The notes: generated by a model from the sequence alone, not told the origin. A stretch of 64,000 bases of DNA from Prorocentrum cordatum (GCA_963575745.1 CAUYUJ010015296.1:118259-182258); one strand, 5' to 3'. Shown: positions 9,701 to 19,639, counted from the first letter of the stretch. Numbers and translations are program-made.

Positions 9701-10870
9701 TGTGTGTCCAGGCCTTGGGGCACACAGGCTACGATGTTGGCGGGCGTCTCGGTAGTGACGGATACGCAGATGTTGCGGCCCGGCCGCGCCAGTGCCCACG
9801 CCGCCGCGCCGCGCTGCAGATTTCGGTCGCGGATGCGCGCTCTTAGCGTTTGTGCCTCGCGCTCCCCAGTCGGTCCAGGCCTGGCGTGTAGCTTCCTGTG
9901 TCGCACCGTCTGCCCATTTGGTAGGGGTCCCTGGGCGTGCATGGGCGGCGCTTTGCTGGCAGCTTGGGCCCGTGCCCATAACCGAGGAGGAGCGATGAGG
10001 AGCGATGAGGAGGATGAGGAGGAGAAGGAGGAGGAGGAGCGAGGAGCGAGGAGCGAGGAGCGAGGAGCGAGGAGCGAGGAGGCTTTCCCGCCGTCGACCA
10101 ACAACGCGCACGGTGGGCGGCCGCGGAGGGGCGATCGCACGCAGTGGCGCGGCGAGGTGCCTGCCGCGCTCCGCGCCTCACGGCCGATGGCGCGAGGGCT
10201 GCCCCTCTCCAAGGGGATCGCGGGGGAGAGCGCGACGACATGGCTTCGCCCCACGTCCTCGCGCGGCGCGGCGCGCGGCATCGGGCGGCCCTCAGACGGG
10301 GGAAAAGGGTGCCGATGCCGATGCCCCGTCCTCGCGCTCGCCTTGTGGGGCCCCCGGGGAGGTGCTCGCCGCCTCGGCTGGCTTCGCCCCAAGTTCTGCC
10401 CAGGACGCACTCTGGGAGAGGGTCGGGGAGGAGCGGCGACGGTTCCTCCTGGCTCCAAAAGTTTATGGGGCCTCATGGTGGCAGCAGGGCAATCCAGGGC
10501 CCGTTGCTCCAGGCGCGCCGCAGGTGTTCAGATCTGGTCTGCCTCCCATCCTCCGCATCCTCATCCCCCCCCCTTCTTCCCCTCCATTCTCCTCTCCCCT
10601 CCAATTTCTCTCCCCCCCCGGAGATTGAAGGGGCCCTCACCTCGCCGCTGCAGCGAATGCCCCCGCCGCATTCCCCCACCCCACCCCCCACAGACGGGTG
10701 CGGCTCGGGGCCGCTCGCTTCTGAGCCGCGCAGCTCTTTTCAGATGAATTACTGCGCCCGCTCGCCGGCGATTCTCGTCGACGGCGCGTGTGGCGGCATC
10801 TCGACTGGCTGCCCGGCTTGCCCGGCAGTCCTCCGTCCCGCGTGCATGTGTCGGGGGCGGCCAAGAGGGA
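9700..10870. other. GC-rich sequence with a GAGCGAG run; no gene supported
   Basis: Very GC-rich. Positions 9988-10082 are purine-rich repeats (GAGGAGCGATGAGGAGCGAT, then five or so GAGCGAG units). The rest has long open frames in all phases, as expected from base composition; none shows a recognisable domain. Confidence 0.45.
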
Positions 10871-11030
10871 GGTGATGATTAGGGAGAGGGGGTGGATTTG
10901 ACGGCGGGGGCCATGATATCTGCCTGGAGTACATGGCCCCTCCTCTGATTTCAGTACGTCCCGTGGACCCCCTGGGCCACGCACGTGCCTCGGGCCATGA
11001 TTTGCGATCCCACGCCCCTCTTGGACGCGA
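10865..11030 (+). repeat. Dispersed repeat (CATGATTTGC / CCCTCTTGGAC family), copy 1
   Basis: Shares with 29335-29520 and 54065-54215 a left part (GGTGATGATTAGGG / GGCGATGACTAGGG, GGGGTGGAT, GGCGGGGG) and a right part (GGGCCRCGCACRTGCC, GTCATGATTTGC, CCCCTCTTGGAC). This copy runs straight into the candidate exon at 11034, so the element or its flank may be part of a duplicated genic segment. Confidence 0.6.
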
Positions 11031-11033
11031 TCG

Positions 11034-11234
11034 ATGGTGTCAATCGCGACCGCGCCCGAATGGAAACGACGAGTTGGCCCTGAGGTGCTGAAGCAGCGGT
11101 ACCCCAATGGGGACCACAAGAAGCTGCCGTGCGAGGGCGCCTCAGCGCCCGCCGACCTCGCGATCGGTGACCTCTGGGCACGGCGATGGATTGACCGCCT
11201 CGGGTGCACGGGCAACGCTGGTGAGGGGGGATAG
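11034..11234 (+). CDS. Candidate exon, unknown protein
   Basis: An open frame of 66 codons with good codon character and a mixed peptide: APEWKRRVGPEVLKQRYPNG, then KKLPCEG, SAPADLAIGDLWARRWIDRL. A GTGAGG donor-like sequence follows AACGCTG at about 11220, so the exon may stop there rather than at the TAG near 11232. The true 5' border is unknown. I do not recognise the family. Alternative: a fragment carried in the dispersed repeat that abuts it. Confidence 0.42.
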   Translation: MVSIATAPEWKRRVGPEVLKQRYPNGDHKKLPCEGASAPADLAIGDLWARRWIDRLGCTGNAGEGG

Positions 11235-11249
11235 GATCACGGGGGTAAC

Positions 11250-11410
11250 GCGCGGGCCCCCGATCGCCAGCTCATCGCTGGCAGCGGCCTGATGGCCCGC
11301 CCACCCCGCCTCGGGGGCTTGCGGTTTCGCTCTCGGGGGCTTGTTGCCGATTTTTTTTCCGCGCTGTGCGCCGACTCCAGGTCAACGTTTCCCCCTGAAC
11401 TGGGCCCTCC
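11250..11410 (+). repeat. Repeat shared with 42445-42600
   Basis: GATCGCCAGCTCATCGCTGG, then GGCCTGATGGCCCGCCC, TTGCCGATT and a TCCAGGTCAACGTTTCCCCC-like end align in order with AATCGCCCACTCATCGCCG, GGCCCGATGGCCCGTCCC, TTGCCGATTC and TCCAGTTCGATGTTTCCCCC at 42445-42600. Both are followed closely by a GGA tract. Confidence 0.65.
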
Positions 11411-11484
11411 TTGTGTTCTCCCCCAGAGGGGAGTGAGAGCAGGGAGGGGGGCGCGGAGAGCGACGTGGGCAAGGAAGGTAAGGA

Positions 11485-11711
11485 GGAGAAAGAGAGGAGG
11501 AGGAGGAGGAGGAGGAGGAGGAGGAGGAGGAGGAGCGGGAGGAGGAGGAGGAGGAGAAGGAGAAGGAGGAGGCGGAGGCCGAGGCGAGGGGAGCGGAGGA
11601 GGAGGAGGAGGAGGGGAGATGGAGGCGGAGTAGGGAGGAGGAGGAGGAGAGGAGGAGAGGAGGGGAGAAGGAGGAGGAGGCGGAGGAGGAGGAGGGGGAG
11701 AAGGACCAGGC

Positions 11712-11712
<1 letters not shown>
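11485..11712 (+). repeat. (GGA)n tract
   Basis: Purine-only GGA repeats with occasional GCG, GAA and GAC interruptions, merging at 11713 into the TGATGA tract. Confidence 0.93.
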
Positions 11713-11765
<53 letters not shown>

Positions 11766-11956
11766 GGATGATGATGATGATGGTGATGAGGAAGATGATG
11801 ATGCTGATGATGCTGATGATGATGATGAGGATGATGATGATGCTGATGATGATGGTGATGATGATGCTGATGATGATGCTGATGATGATGATGCTGATGA
11901 TGATGAGATTGATGATGGTGATGCTGATGCTGATGCTGATGATGCTGATGATGATG

Positions 11957-11987
<31 letters not shown>

Positions 11988-12187
11988 GGATGATGATGAT
12001 GATGATGATGGTGATGAGGAAGATGATGATGCTGATGATGCTGATTGTATGAATGATAGCTGATGATGATGCTGATTATTATGGTGACTGCTGATGGCAG
12101 TGCTGATGATGATGCTTGATTGATGATGATGCTGATGATTGATGAGATTGATGATGTGATGCTGATGCTGATGCTGATGATGCTTAT

Positions 12188-12219
<32 letters not shown>

Positions 12220-12570
12220 TGGTTGGGGATGATGATGATGATGATTGATGATGATGATGGTGATGGTGATGTAGATGGTGATGGTGATGGTGATGGTGAT
12301 GATGATGATGATGATGGCTATGAATGATGTGATGAAATGATGATGAGTGATGATTGCTGGATTAGTGATGATGTGATTATTGAATGTTGATGATGGTGCG
12401 ATAGGATGATTATTGACGCATGATGATGATGACTGATAATCTGATGATTGCTGATAGATGATGATGATTGATGATGATCGTGGCTGATGATGGAATGCTG
12501 ATGATTATGATGATATGAATGATGAATGATGAATGATTGCTGACATGATGATGATGGAGAAGGATACTGA
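11713..12570 (+). repeat. (GATGAT)n-type satellite, degrading to the right
   Basis: Runs of ATG/GAT trinucleotides with GCTGAT and GGTGAT variants. They are regular to about 12050 and then increasingly disrupted by single-base changes. The poly-Met, poly-Asp and poly-His frames are artefacts. Confidence 0.93.
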
Positions 12571-12752
12571 CTGATGCTGAATGCCTGCTGCTGTGCTGAT
12601 GATGATGAATGTGGTGGTGGTGGTGGTGGGTGGTGGTGGTGTTGGGTGGTGTCGGTAGGGAGGGATGATTGGCGGGGAGGCGGTGCTGAGGGGGGTAAGG
12701 GAGTGAGGAGGCGGAGTAGGAGGAGGGGCGGGAAGAGGGCCGGAGGTGAGGC

Positions 12753-12955
12753 GGCCCCTTCGAGGGCTCCCTTGGGCGCCCTCGCGGGGAGCCCTCTTCC
12801 GTCTCCCTCCTCCCTCCTCCTCCTCCTCTTCCTCCTCCTCATCTCCTCCCCCCTTCCTCCTCTCCTCCTCCTCTCCTCCTCTCCCTCCTCCTCCGCCTCC
12901 TCCTCCTCCTCCTCCTCCTCCTGCGAGGGCTCCCACGGGAGCCCTCGAAGGGGCC
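12753..12955. mobile_element. Foldback element with a TCC core (203 bp)
   Basis: Left arm GGCCCCTTCGAGGGCTCCC (from 12753, to about 12785) is repeated inverted at 12923-12955 (GGGAGCCCTCGAAGGGGCC). The arms are about 33 bp with few mismatches. The centre, about 12805-12920, is a TCC microsatellite. Only one copy was seen, so mobility is inferred from structure; it may also be a simple hairpin-flanked microsatellite. Confidence 0.65.
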
Positions 12956-13183
12956 TCCGAGCCGCTAGGGCCACCGCGAGGGTGCGAAGGCAGTCGCGCT
13001 TCGCGGTCTGGGCGGCTTCACAGGGAGGCGGGAGTCCCTCCTCCTGTTCCAGGGGGGTGCGGGTGCGGCGCGACAGCGAGAAGAGAATCGCGCATCGCGG
13101 AGCGCGAAGCGCGAAGATAGTTGCAGTGGGAACCGAGACTCGCGACACCATGATTCTTTATTTTCCCGACGCGGACCCCCAAA

Positions 13184-13309
13184 CCCTGATCATTGGATAC
13201 TGGAGTGTCCGATTTTGTTTCAGATCCCTGGATCGGTCCCGACCGATTTGGAGTGACGATCGGTCGCTACCGATCGCGACCGAAGACATCTGGTATCCAA
13301 TGATCTGGG
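13184..13309. mobile_element. Short inverted-repeat element (CCCWGATCATTGGATAC ends)
   Basis: CCCTGATCATTGGATAC at 13184 is matched by the reverse complement CCCAGATCATTGGATAC ending at 13309, one mismatch in 17. The interior has further short dyads (GATCGGTC, CGATCGCGACCG). The total is 126 bp. No second copy in the window. Confidence 0.6.
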
Positions 13310-13884
13310 AAGGTCTGGCCGCCGGCCCCCTTCCTGGGGACCCGTTTTTCATCCCGAGTCGTCCTTTGACGCTCCTGCGGGCCCGGCGAGGGCCCCCAGA
13401 GGTCGGAGTTCACGTAATGGGGCCCAGCGCTCGCGGGGATCAGCCAGAGCGCCGAGTTTTGCATGATCCTGCAAGGCCGGATCTTGGCTGAGCGAGGCAT
13501 GGGCGCCGCTCGCGGCCCTGGAGGTATTGGCCGAACCCGGCCTGGGAAGAGGGCAGCTTTGTTGGGCATTGATTGTGCTGGGCTTTGCGCTGAGCCGGGT
13601 CAGCCCACGCCCGGAGGGGCCGAAGACTGGCAAGAAATGTTCAGTCATGATCTTGTCAACGACTCGGGGGGGTCTGGCAGGCGCCCCCGTCGATCGGCCC
13701 ACCCGGCGCCCGCCGGCCACGCGCCGGCAACGGCACCGCTCAACAGTCGGTCGGGGCGGTCGGGGCGGCGGCGGCCGCCGCGACGGGCTCAGCCGCGGCG
13801 GTTCTGTCGGCGCGGTCGGGCGGCGCGGTCGGCATCGGGGCCGTGTCCTGAGCTGACAATGTGCACCCATACGGTCAGGAGCCT

Positions 13885-14020
13885 CAGCGTGTCGCTCCGC
13901 CGGTTCTGGCCCACCACGCTTCGGCGCGACACGCTGTCCATTTCGCGGCCGCGACGAGGAGCGACATGCAATCCGCTTGCAAGGCATAGCGTGTCGCCTG
14001 GGCCGCCGCCGCGACACGCT
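13885..14020. repeat. Two hairpins of the AGCGTGTCGC family
   Basis: At 13885-13936 CAGCGTGTCGC pairs with GCGACACGCTG; at 13988-14020 AGCGTGTCGC pairs with GCGACACGCT. A third copy of the first type is at 19307-19358 (CAGCGTGCCGC ... GACACGCT), sharing the inner CCGCC..TTCTGGCCCACC text. This is a small dispersed hairpin family. Confidence 0.7.
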
Positions 14021-14245
14021 AAGCGAAGGCTCCCGACAGTACGTGTGCGACCCCCAGATTTCCCGGGGCAGGAATTCAGGGGAGAGGGGCTATTGGTGTG
14101 TGTGTGTGTGTTGCTGGATGGGACTCCCCGCTCGAACGGGAGCCCCCCCCTCGGGCTCCGACGACTCGCACCCTGACCTGTAGCCCCTTCGTCGCCCTGC
14201 CCTTCCCCGTTCCTCCTGCCTGCAGGTCTGGGCGCCTGTTTCTTG

Positions 14246-14405
14246 TTCGCGAGCGTTCAGGAGGGGAAAAAGCACACAGACACAATGAATCGGCGATGCC
14301 CAGAAAATATGGGAAAATATGGGAAGTGGGGGGGAAGACAAAAGCCCAGAAAATATAGGAAAAGATGGGGGATATTTCTATTTGTGCGTATTTGACGGAG
14401 CTCCG
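14246..14405 (+). repeat. Dispersed repeat (ACACAGACACAAYGAATCG family), copy 3
   Basis: Starts TTCAGGAGGGGAAAAAG, contains ACACAGACACAATGAATCGG, CCCAGAAAATATGGGAAAAT and GGGAAGTGGGG as in copy 1. The right part breaks off at about 14390, close to the foldback element starting at 14442. Confidence 0.75.
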
Positions 14406-14441
14406 CGCGTCTTTCTTCCCAGTTCCCCTTCAAGCGTGCTC

Positions 14442-14585
14442 GACGGAGCTCTGCGCGTCTTTCTTGGATCGGCGATGGGCACCCTCCTGGCGGCGCCTCC
14501 TCCCTGCGCCACCCTCTCCGGTGCGCCCCGCACGCCGGAGAGGGTGGCCCAGCGCGGATCCAGGAAATCCGCGCTGGTCTCCGAC
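14442..14585. mobile_element. Foldback element, GATCCAAGAATCCGCGCGGAC family, copy 2
   Basis: Left arm GACGGAGCTCTGCGCGTC...TTGGATCGGCG pairs with right arm CGCGGATCCAGG...CCGCGCTGGTCTCCGAC. In the middle, 14512-14551, a strong nested hairpin pairs CCACCCTCTCCGG with CCGGAGAGGGTGG. The structure matches 305-445 and 58001-58147. Confidence 0.65.
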
Positions 14586-14619
14586 GGACTGCGCGTATGC
14601 TGCTTTTTTGCTCCTCTAG

Positions 14620-14668
14620 AGGGAGGAGGAGGAGGAGGAGGAGGAGGAGGAGGAGGAGGAGGAGGAGT
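14620..14668 (+). repeat. (GGA)n microsatellite
   Basis: A pure GGA tract of about 48 bp followed by GTGAGTGAGTGAG. Confidence 0.95.
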
Positions 14669-14845
14669 GAGTGAGTGAGAACAGCCGCGAAGCGAGATCG
14701 AAACAGACGCCCCCCCCCTGGACTTGTCGAAGAGCACGACGGACAGGAAGAGGACGCACTTCTTCTGAAAAGCTGGCAGAGAAGCCCGTGGAACCATAAG
14801 CCCGCGGATGGGTTCCTCCCAAACATAGAATGCCAGTTCACCCCT

Positions 14846-15454
14846 TCAACACCAGACAAATACAGAGGAAGTTGAAAGAATGCCAAAAGCCACCTTGATA
14901 CAAATAAGCTGAACCGAAGCAAACTCGATACGGCCCACTACAGTAAACTGGTCATCGGGCAACCCTGACGGATCGTTCACACCGAAAACAGCCTCATTGC
15001 ATTCAAGGAAAAAGCCTCCAGCCCTTGCAATAATTGACCACCATTCGCAGCACCGCGTGAAAAAGATAACAGTAAGAGGCCCAGTCCCAGCAACGCTGAA
15101 CAAATAGGCCGCCGCCCGTACCCTCCCCACGCGGCATTGGGAGATAGCAGCATTGTAGATGATGGGAACTGAGCGCCATTGCAACCAGCAAACGCCCGAG
15201 GCCAGCGAAAGAGAATACCCCCTCCGTGCGGCTCTGAGGGATGGCTGAAATGTAAATGACGAAACCAGTGCCCGCCCAGCCTGTGGGAGCTTGAAAAACA
15301 CGTGCGGGACAAGGAAGAACCGGAGGACGGCCAGACGGAAAGTGGACGCGACCCGATCTGAGCCCCTCAAGTGCGTCGCTCCAGTGAACAGCATGGGCGC
15401 CAAAAACAAGTTTCCCGAGCCTGACATCAAGGACGAGACATCATATGTGAGCAC
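14846..15454 (-). CDS. Hypothetical ORF, 202 codons, hydrophobic
   Basis: An uninterrupted minus-strand frame from an ATG at 15454 to a stop at 14846, lying in one of the few non-repetitive stretches (14700-15560). The product is rich in Phe, Val, Leu and Ile, with possible membrane-like segments such as VRAAAYLFSVAGTGPL and VQLICIKVAFGILS. No family is recognised. Other frames in the same region are also open for 60-110 codons, so base composition may explain it. Confidence 0.25.
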   Translation of the reverse strand: MLTYDVSSLMSGSGNLFLAPMLFTGATHLRGSDRVASTFRLAVLRFFLVPHVFFKLPQAGRALVSSFTFQPSLRAARRGYSLSLASGVCWLQWRSVPIIYNAAISQCRVGRVRAAAYLFSVAGTGPLTVIFFTRCCEWWSIIARAGGFFLECNEAVFGVNDPSGLPDDQFTVVGRIEFASVQLICIKVAFGILSTSSVFVWC

Positions 15455-15584
15455 CTTCTGTTTTAGTCGTCACCAGCGGCTCTCCTGGAGAGCGTGGGTG
15501 AAGTGCCCCAAGCACCGCGCGCAGGCACAGAAGGCGGGCTCTTGCCAAAATGGTCTGAGCCCAAGTTGCTTGAGGAAGGGGGAA

Positions 15585-15945
15585 AAGGAGGAGGAGGAGG
15601 AGGAGGAGGAGTATAGGAGCAGCAGGAATCACAGCAGGAGCAGGAAGCAGTGATCATGAGCAGGGAAGCAGGATCAGAGCAGGATAGGAGCAAGGAGCAG
15701 GAGGCAGGAAGCATGAGCAGGATCAGGAGCAGGAGTCGACCGCAGGAGCCAAGAGAGACAGAACAGGAGACAGGAAGGAGGGGATGGAGGATGGATGAGG
15801 GAAGAGGGAGGAGGGAGGAAGGGGAGGGAGGAGGGGAGGAGGGAGGGAGGGGGAGGGAGGAGGAGGCAGGAGGGGATGAGGAGAGGAGGAGGAGGAGGAG
15901 GAGAAGAGGAGGAGGAGAAGGAGGAGGAGGAGGAGGAGGAGGAGC
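15585..15945 (+). repeat. Purine-rich GGA / AGCAGGA tract
   Basis: GGA repeats at 15585-15610 and 15880-15945, with CAGGAGCAGGA-type and GGGAGGGAGG-type repeats between. Low complexity throughout. Confidence 0.9.
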
Positions 15946-15949
15946 TTCG

Positions 15950-16235
15950 AAAGGTTATGTTTACCTGCTGTTTCTTGCTCTCATGGTGTGAGCTGCGTGC
16001 GTCTCGCCTCCGGCCTCGGGTGCGGTTGGCGGCGTCGTCGGCCTCGACGGGCTCGAATCGGGCGGCCTCGGGTGCTGTTGGCGTGCTGCTTCGGGGGGGC
16101 GGGGCTTCTGACCGTTTGCTGGGCCTTTGTGGGGCTTCGGTTGCGCTGCCTCGGGGGTCCCGTGCTCGATGGTCTTTTGGTCTGCCGAGGCCTCTTTTGC
16201 GCCTCCAAAGGCCTCCAGGAACCCCCATGGGGCCT
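15950..16235. other. No gene supported
   Basis: A plus-strand frame of about 110 codons (from 15988) and an overlapping minus-strand frame both run here. Composition is GC-rich and neither shows a domain. A GTTTACCTGC acceptor/donor-like string at 15958 is not enough to call an exon. Confidence 0.3.
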
Positions 16236-16289
16236 GACGCCACAACAAAACATGATACAGTACCGTTTTTTAATGCATGCTCCGCGTGC

Positions 16290-16331
16290 GGAATCTGTAT
16301 TATATAATATATGATAATATATATAATATAT

Positions 16332-16368
<37 letters not shown>

Positions 16369-16400
16369 ATATATATTACAGCACATAATAACGTCGCATC
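16290..16400. repeat. AT-dinucleotide tract
   Basis: About 100 bp of TATATAAT / TATA repeats, strongly AT-rich against a GC-rich background. Confidence 0.9.
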
Positions 16401-16439
16401 CGGGTCCGGGGGCCGGTGCCGGGACCTCGACCACAAATG

Positions 16440-17800
16440 TGGGCTCCGGGGGTCCCGGAGGCTCGTCGGGGCTTGCCGGAGGCCTCCCCGGTCAGACAAG
16501 ACGGCCCCAGGAGCGCCCAAGACGGCCCAAGAAACTTCCAAGAGGCCTCCAAGAGGGCTCCGAGATGCTGAAGATGGTCTCCAGACGTCCAAGGACGCCC
16601 CCAAGAGGCCCCAAGAAGCCTCCAACATGCGTCCCAAGAGGGCCCCTAGACGCAAAAATTGGCCCATTCCCTTCGTAAAACGTACAATTTCAACAAAGTT
16701 GTCTTTTGGGCTTTCCGACGTTACAGGACGGCCCAAGAGGCGCCCAAGACCGCCCCAAGACGGCCCAAGAAGCTTCCCAGAGGGCCCCAGGACAGCCCAA
16801 GAGGGCCCCAAGACGGCCCAAGAGGCGCCCAAGATGGCCCAAGAGGGCCCCAAGACGGGCCCAAGAGGGTGCCCAGAGGGGACCGCACGAAGACCAAAAG
16901 CTCGAGCCTTCCGCCCCAAGAAGGGCCGCCAGGAGGCCCCCAGAGGCCCCTCAAGAGGCCCCAGGAGACCCCAGACGTCCAAGGACGCCCCCAAGACGCC
17001 CCAAGAAGCCTCCAACATGCGTCCCAAGAGGGCCCCTAGACGCAAAAATTGACCCATTCCCTTCGTAAAACGTACATTTTCAATCAAGTCGCCTTTTGGG
17101 CTTTCCGACGTTACAGGACGGCCCAAGAGGCGCCCAAGACCGCCCCAAGACGGCCCAAGAAGCTTCCAAGAGGGCCCCAGGACAGCCCAAGAGGGCCCCA
17201 AGACGGCCCACGAGGCGCCCAAGATGGCCCAAGAGGGCCCCAAGACGGGCCCAAGAGGGGGCCCAGAGGGCCAGCACCGCGGAAAACCGCAACTACCTCA
17301 TGGCACGCCCCTCCCAAGAGCGCCAGGAGGCCCCCAGGAGGCCCCTCAAGAGGCCCCAGGATGAAACCCCAGAAGCGTCCAAGGACGCCCCACATAAGGC
17401 CCCAAGAAGCTCCAACGATAATGCGTCCCAAGAGGGCCCTCCTAGACGCAAAATTGGCCCATTCCCTTCGTAAAACGTACTTTTTCAACAAAGTTGCCTT
17501 TTGGGCTTTCCGACGTTACAGGACGGCCCAAGAGGCACCCAAGACCGCCCCAAGACAGCCCAAGAAGCTTCCAAGAGGGCCCCAGGACAGCCCAAGAGGG
17601 CCCCAAGACGGCCCAAGAGGCGCCCAAGATGGCCCAAGAGGGCCCCAAGACGGGCCCAAGAGGGGGCCCAGAGGGGGACCACGAACCGCAAGCGCGAGCC
17701 TTCCGCCCCAAGAGGCCGCCAGGAGGCCCCCAGGAGGCCCCTCAAGAGGCCCCAGGAGACCCCAGACGTCCAAGGACGCCCCCACGACGCTTCGCGTCAC
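16440..17800 (-). repeat. Tandem array, unit about 395 bp, three units
   Basis: The landmark CGTCCCAAGAGGGCCC...TAGACGCAAAA, then CCCATTCCCTTCGTAAAACG, occurs at about 16632, 17022 and 17424 (spacing about 390-402 bp). The rest of each unit is an internal lower-order repeat of GGCCCAAGAGGC-type words. On the minus strand this is the CTTGGGGCC / CCTCTTGGGCC family seen at 23.6, 26.4, 43.6 and 45.1 kb. Its Pro/Arg/Gln-rich plus frames and Trp/Gly/Leu-rich minus frames are not genes. Confidence 0.88.
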
Positions 17801-17874
17801 CAATTTCTTCTCACAACGATTCCTGGGTCTGTGACTCGACAGAACCTAAGCGCGCGCGAAGCGCGCGCGTGGTT

Positions 17875-17878
17875 CTAG

Positions 17879-17910
<32 letters not shown>
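17875..17910. repeat. (TA)n then (TG)n microsatellite
   Basis: About 28 bp of TA followed by GTGTGTGTG. Just left is a short GC hairpin, GCGCGCGAAGCGCGCGC. Confidence 0.9.
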
Positions 17911-17915
<5 letters not shown>

Positions 17916-18071
17916 ACGCAGGGAGTTAGCAATAAAAACAACGATGAGTTCATGCATAATTTCATTCATAAATTAATCATTTATTAAAAACTGCCCTGTA
18001 CATCCCTGGGCGCTGTCAGGGGCCTCCGGAGGCCACCCCGCACGAGTGCATGCGAGACGAGATCCGATCCG

Positions 18072-18160
18072 GAACGGCTTCGGGCTGCGCGCAGACAGCC
18101 CCTCCCGTGTAGTCCCGGCTGGCCTCCGCAGGCCCCCCGAGTACAGTCAAGACGCCGAAA
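18072..18160 (+). repeat. Repeat shared with 19542-19635
   Basis: CGGGCTGCGCGCAGACAGCC, then TAGTCCCGGCTGGCCTC, then CCCCCCGAGT align with CGGGCTGCGCGCAGACAGCC, TAGTCCTGGCTGGCCTC and CCTCCCGAGT at 19542-19635, about 1.47 kb away in the same orientation. Confidence 0.75.
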
Positions 18161-18364
18161 TCAGGAACAGTCTGGCTTCGGAAGGGGCTCGATGCTCCCT
18201 ACAGGTTCCGCCCGTGCTGTCCCTCTTGCCCTCCTGGGGCACGGAGGCGCTCACGAGGCCTTAAGAAGGGGCTCCGTCCCTTCTTTGGCGTTCCTTCTGT
18301 CGGCGGCCCGACTGTGCAGTCTGGGGCGGTCTCCACACCCCGGCGCCGCCTCCACCCGGCGGCG

Positions 18365-18530
18365 AAGCCCGCGGGGCCGACCGCCGCGGACACACTCGCG
18401 AGCGCCCGGCTCTCCGCCCGGGCGCCGAGCCAGGGCGGCCCGCCGGCGGGGCCGACCGCAGCGGACACTCGCGAACGCCCGGCTCGCCGCCCGGGCGCCG
18501 AGCCAGGGCGGCCCGCGCAGGGCCCTCGCG
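18365..18530 (+). repeat. Direct repeat, two units of about 84 bp
   Basis: GGGGCCGACCGCMGCGGACA, CTCGCGARCGCCCGGCTC and GGGCGCCGAGCCAGGGCGGC occur twice in a row (from about 18374 and 18456). Very GC-rich; the open frames here are compositional. Confidence 0.8.
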
Positions 18531-18663
18531 CGGTCCGGGCCGCCGTGTGCCTCGCGCCTATAATTAGGGGGGGCTGCTTAAGGAGGCGAGCAGGTCCCGA
18601 GGGCGAGCCGCGCCGCGCCCGCAGGCCGCTGCCGCCAGGCCCCCAGGGCGTGCCAGTGCGCCC

Positions 18664-18990
18664 TGGAGGAGGAGGAGGAGGAGGAGGAGGAGGAGGAGGA
18701 GGAGGAGGAGGAGGAGGAGGAGGAGGAGGAGGAGGAGGAGGGAGGAGGAGGAGGAGGAGGAGGAGGAGGAGGAGGAGGAGGAGGAGGAGGAGAGGAGGAG
18801 GAGGGAGGAGGAGGAGGAGGAGGAGGAGGAGGAGGAGGAGGAGGAGGGAGGAGAGGAGGAGGAGGAGGAGGAGGGAGGAGGAGGAGGAGGAGGAGATGGA
18901 GATGGAGAGGAGGGGAAGGAGGAGGAAGAGGAGGAGATTGGAGGAGGAAGAGGAGGAGGAGGAGGAGGAGGAGGAGGAGGAGGAGGAGGG
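18664..18990 (+). repeat. Long (GGA)n tract
   Basis: About 325 bp of GGA with sporadic GGGA and GAGATGGA interruptions, the longest such tract in the window. Confidence 0.95.
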
Positions 18991-18994
18991 GCTG

Positions 18995-19305
18995 ACGTCA
19001 ACGCCGTCGCCACCTGCAGGGCGCGCGCGGCCTCCGCGCTGGGCATCCCGCCAGGTGCCTTCGAGCAGCGGCGGCTGCAGGCCGCGGCCGCCCGGTCCCA
19101 GAGCCGCTGGTGCTCCCCGTGGATCCCGCCTCGTGTTTTCGGGAAGGGTGGGGATCGCTCGAAGCCAGATCATGGGCTGTGTTCAGCCTCCTGGGGCCCT
19201 CTGCGGGCCCTGGGACTGCCAGAAGATGATTCTGGGCCCCGGGGTCCAGGACTCGTCTCCCTCGGGCCCCCGCTGCTCCATGCCGAGAGCGGTGGGGAAG
19301 CTGTG
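18995..19305. other. GC-rich, no gene supported
   Basis: Contains GACGTCAACGCCGTCGCCACCTGCAG and other C/G-ending codon-like text up to about 19110, which could be a small exon, but the only open frame continues out of the GGA tract and cannot be trusted. Confidence 0.3.
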
Positions 19306-19306
19306 C

Positions 19307-19358
19307 TCAGCGTGCCGCTCCGCCAGCTCCGGCCCACCGCGCTGCGGCCCGACACGCT
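19307..19358. repeat. Hairpin of the AGCGTGTCGC family, third copy
   Basis: CAGCGTGCCGCTCCGCCAGC, then CCGGCCCACC, then GCGGCCCGACACGCT parallel the copy at 13885-13936 base for base except for scattered changes. Confidence 0.7.
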
Positions 19359-19541
19359 AACCGCGCCCCTCTTTGTCCGAGCGTCAGCGCTCAGAGCTTT
19401 CCCCAGCTTCCCGCCCAACGAAGCAGAGCGACAGGCCATCGGCTCCCAGGGCACGCAGCATGTCGCCCGGTGGCCCCCGCCGCGACGCGCGGAGCACAAG
19501 TTCCCGACCGTCTGAGGCCGCACTCCGTCGGCCGGCACCAC

Positions 19542-19635
19542 CGATGGTACGGCGTCGGGCTGCGCGCAGACAGCCACCCCCAGGTAGTCCTGGCTGGCCT
19601 CAGCATGCCTCCCGAGTGGATCCCCGGGCGGTCTC
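19542..19635 (+). repeat. Repeat shared with 18072-18160
   Basis: Second copy of the CGGGCTGCGCGCAGACAGCC repeat; see the first copy for the alignment. Confidence 0.75.
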
Positions 19636-19639
19636 AACC

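Noticed and set aside
9023-10476. 362- and 415-codon minus ORFs and a 439-codon plus ORF
   Set aside because: His/Thr- or Cys/Val-rich through ATGT repeats on one side and GC-rich compositional text on the other. Open on both strands at once.
11411-12052. 213-codon ORF, Arg then Met rich
   Set aside because: Translation of GGA and ATG microsatellites.
16440-17800. Pro/Lys/Arg-rich plus ORFs and a 420-codon Trp/Gly/Leu-rich minus ORF
   Set aside because: Products of the 395-bp tandem repeat; the peptide pattern follows the DNA repeat in every frame.
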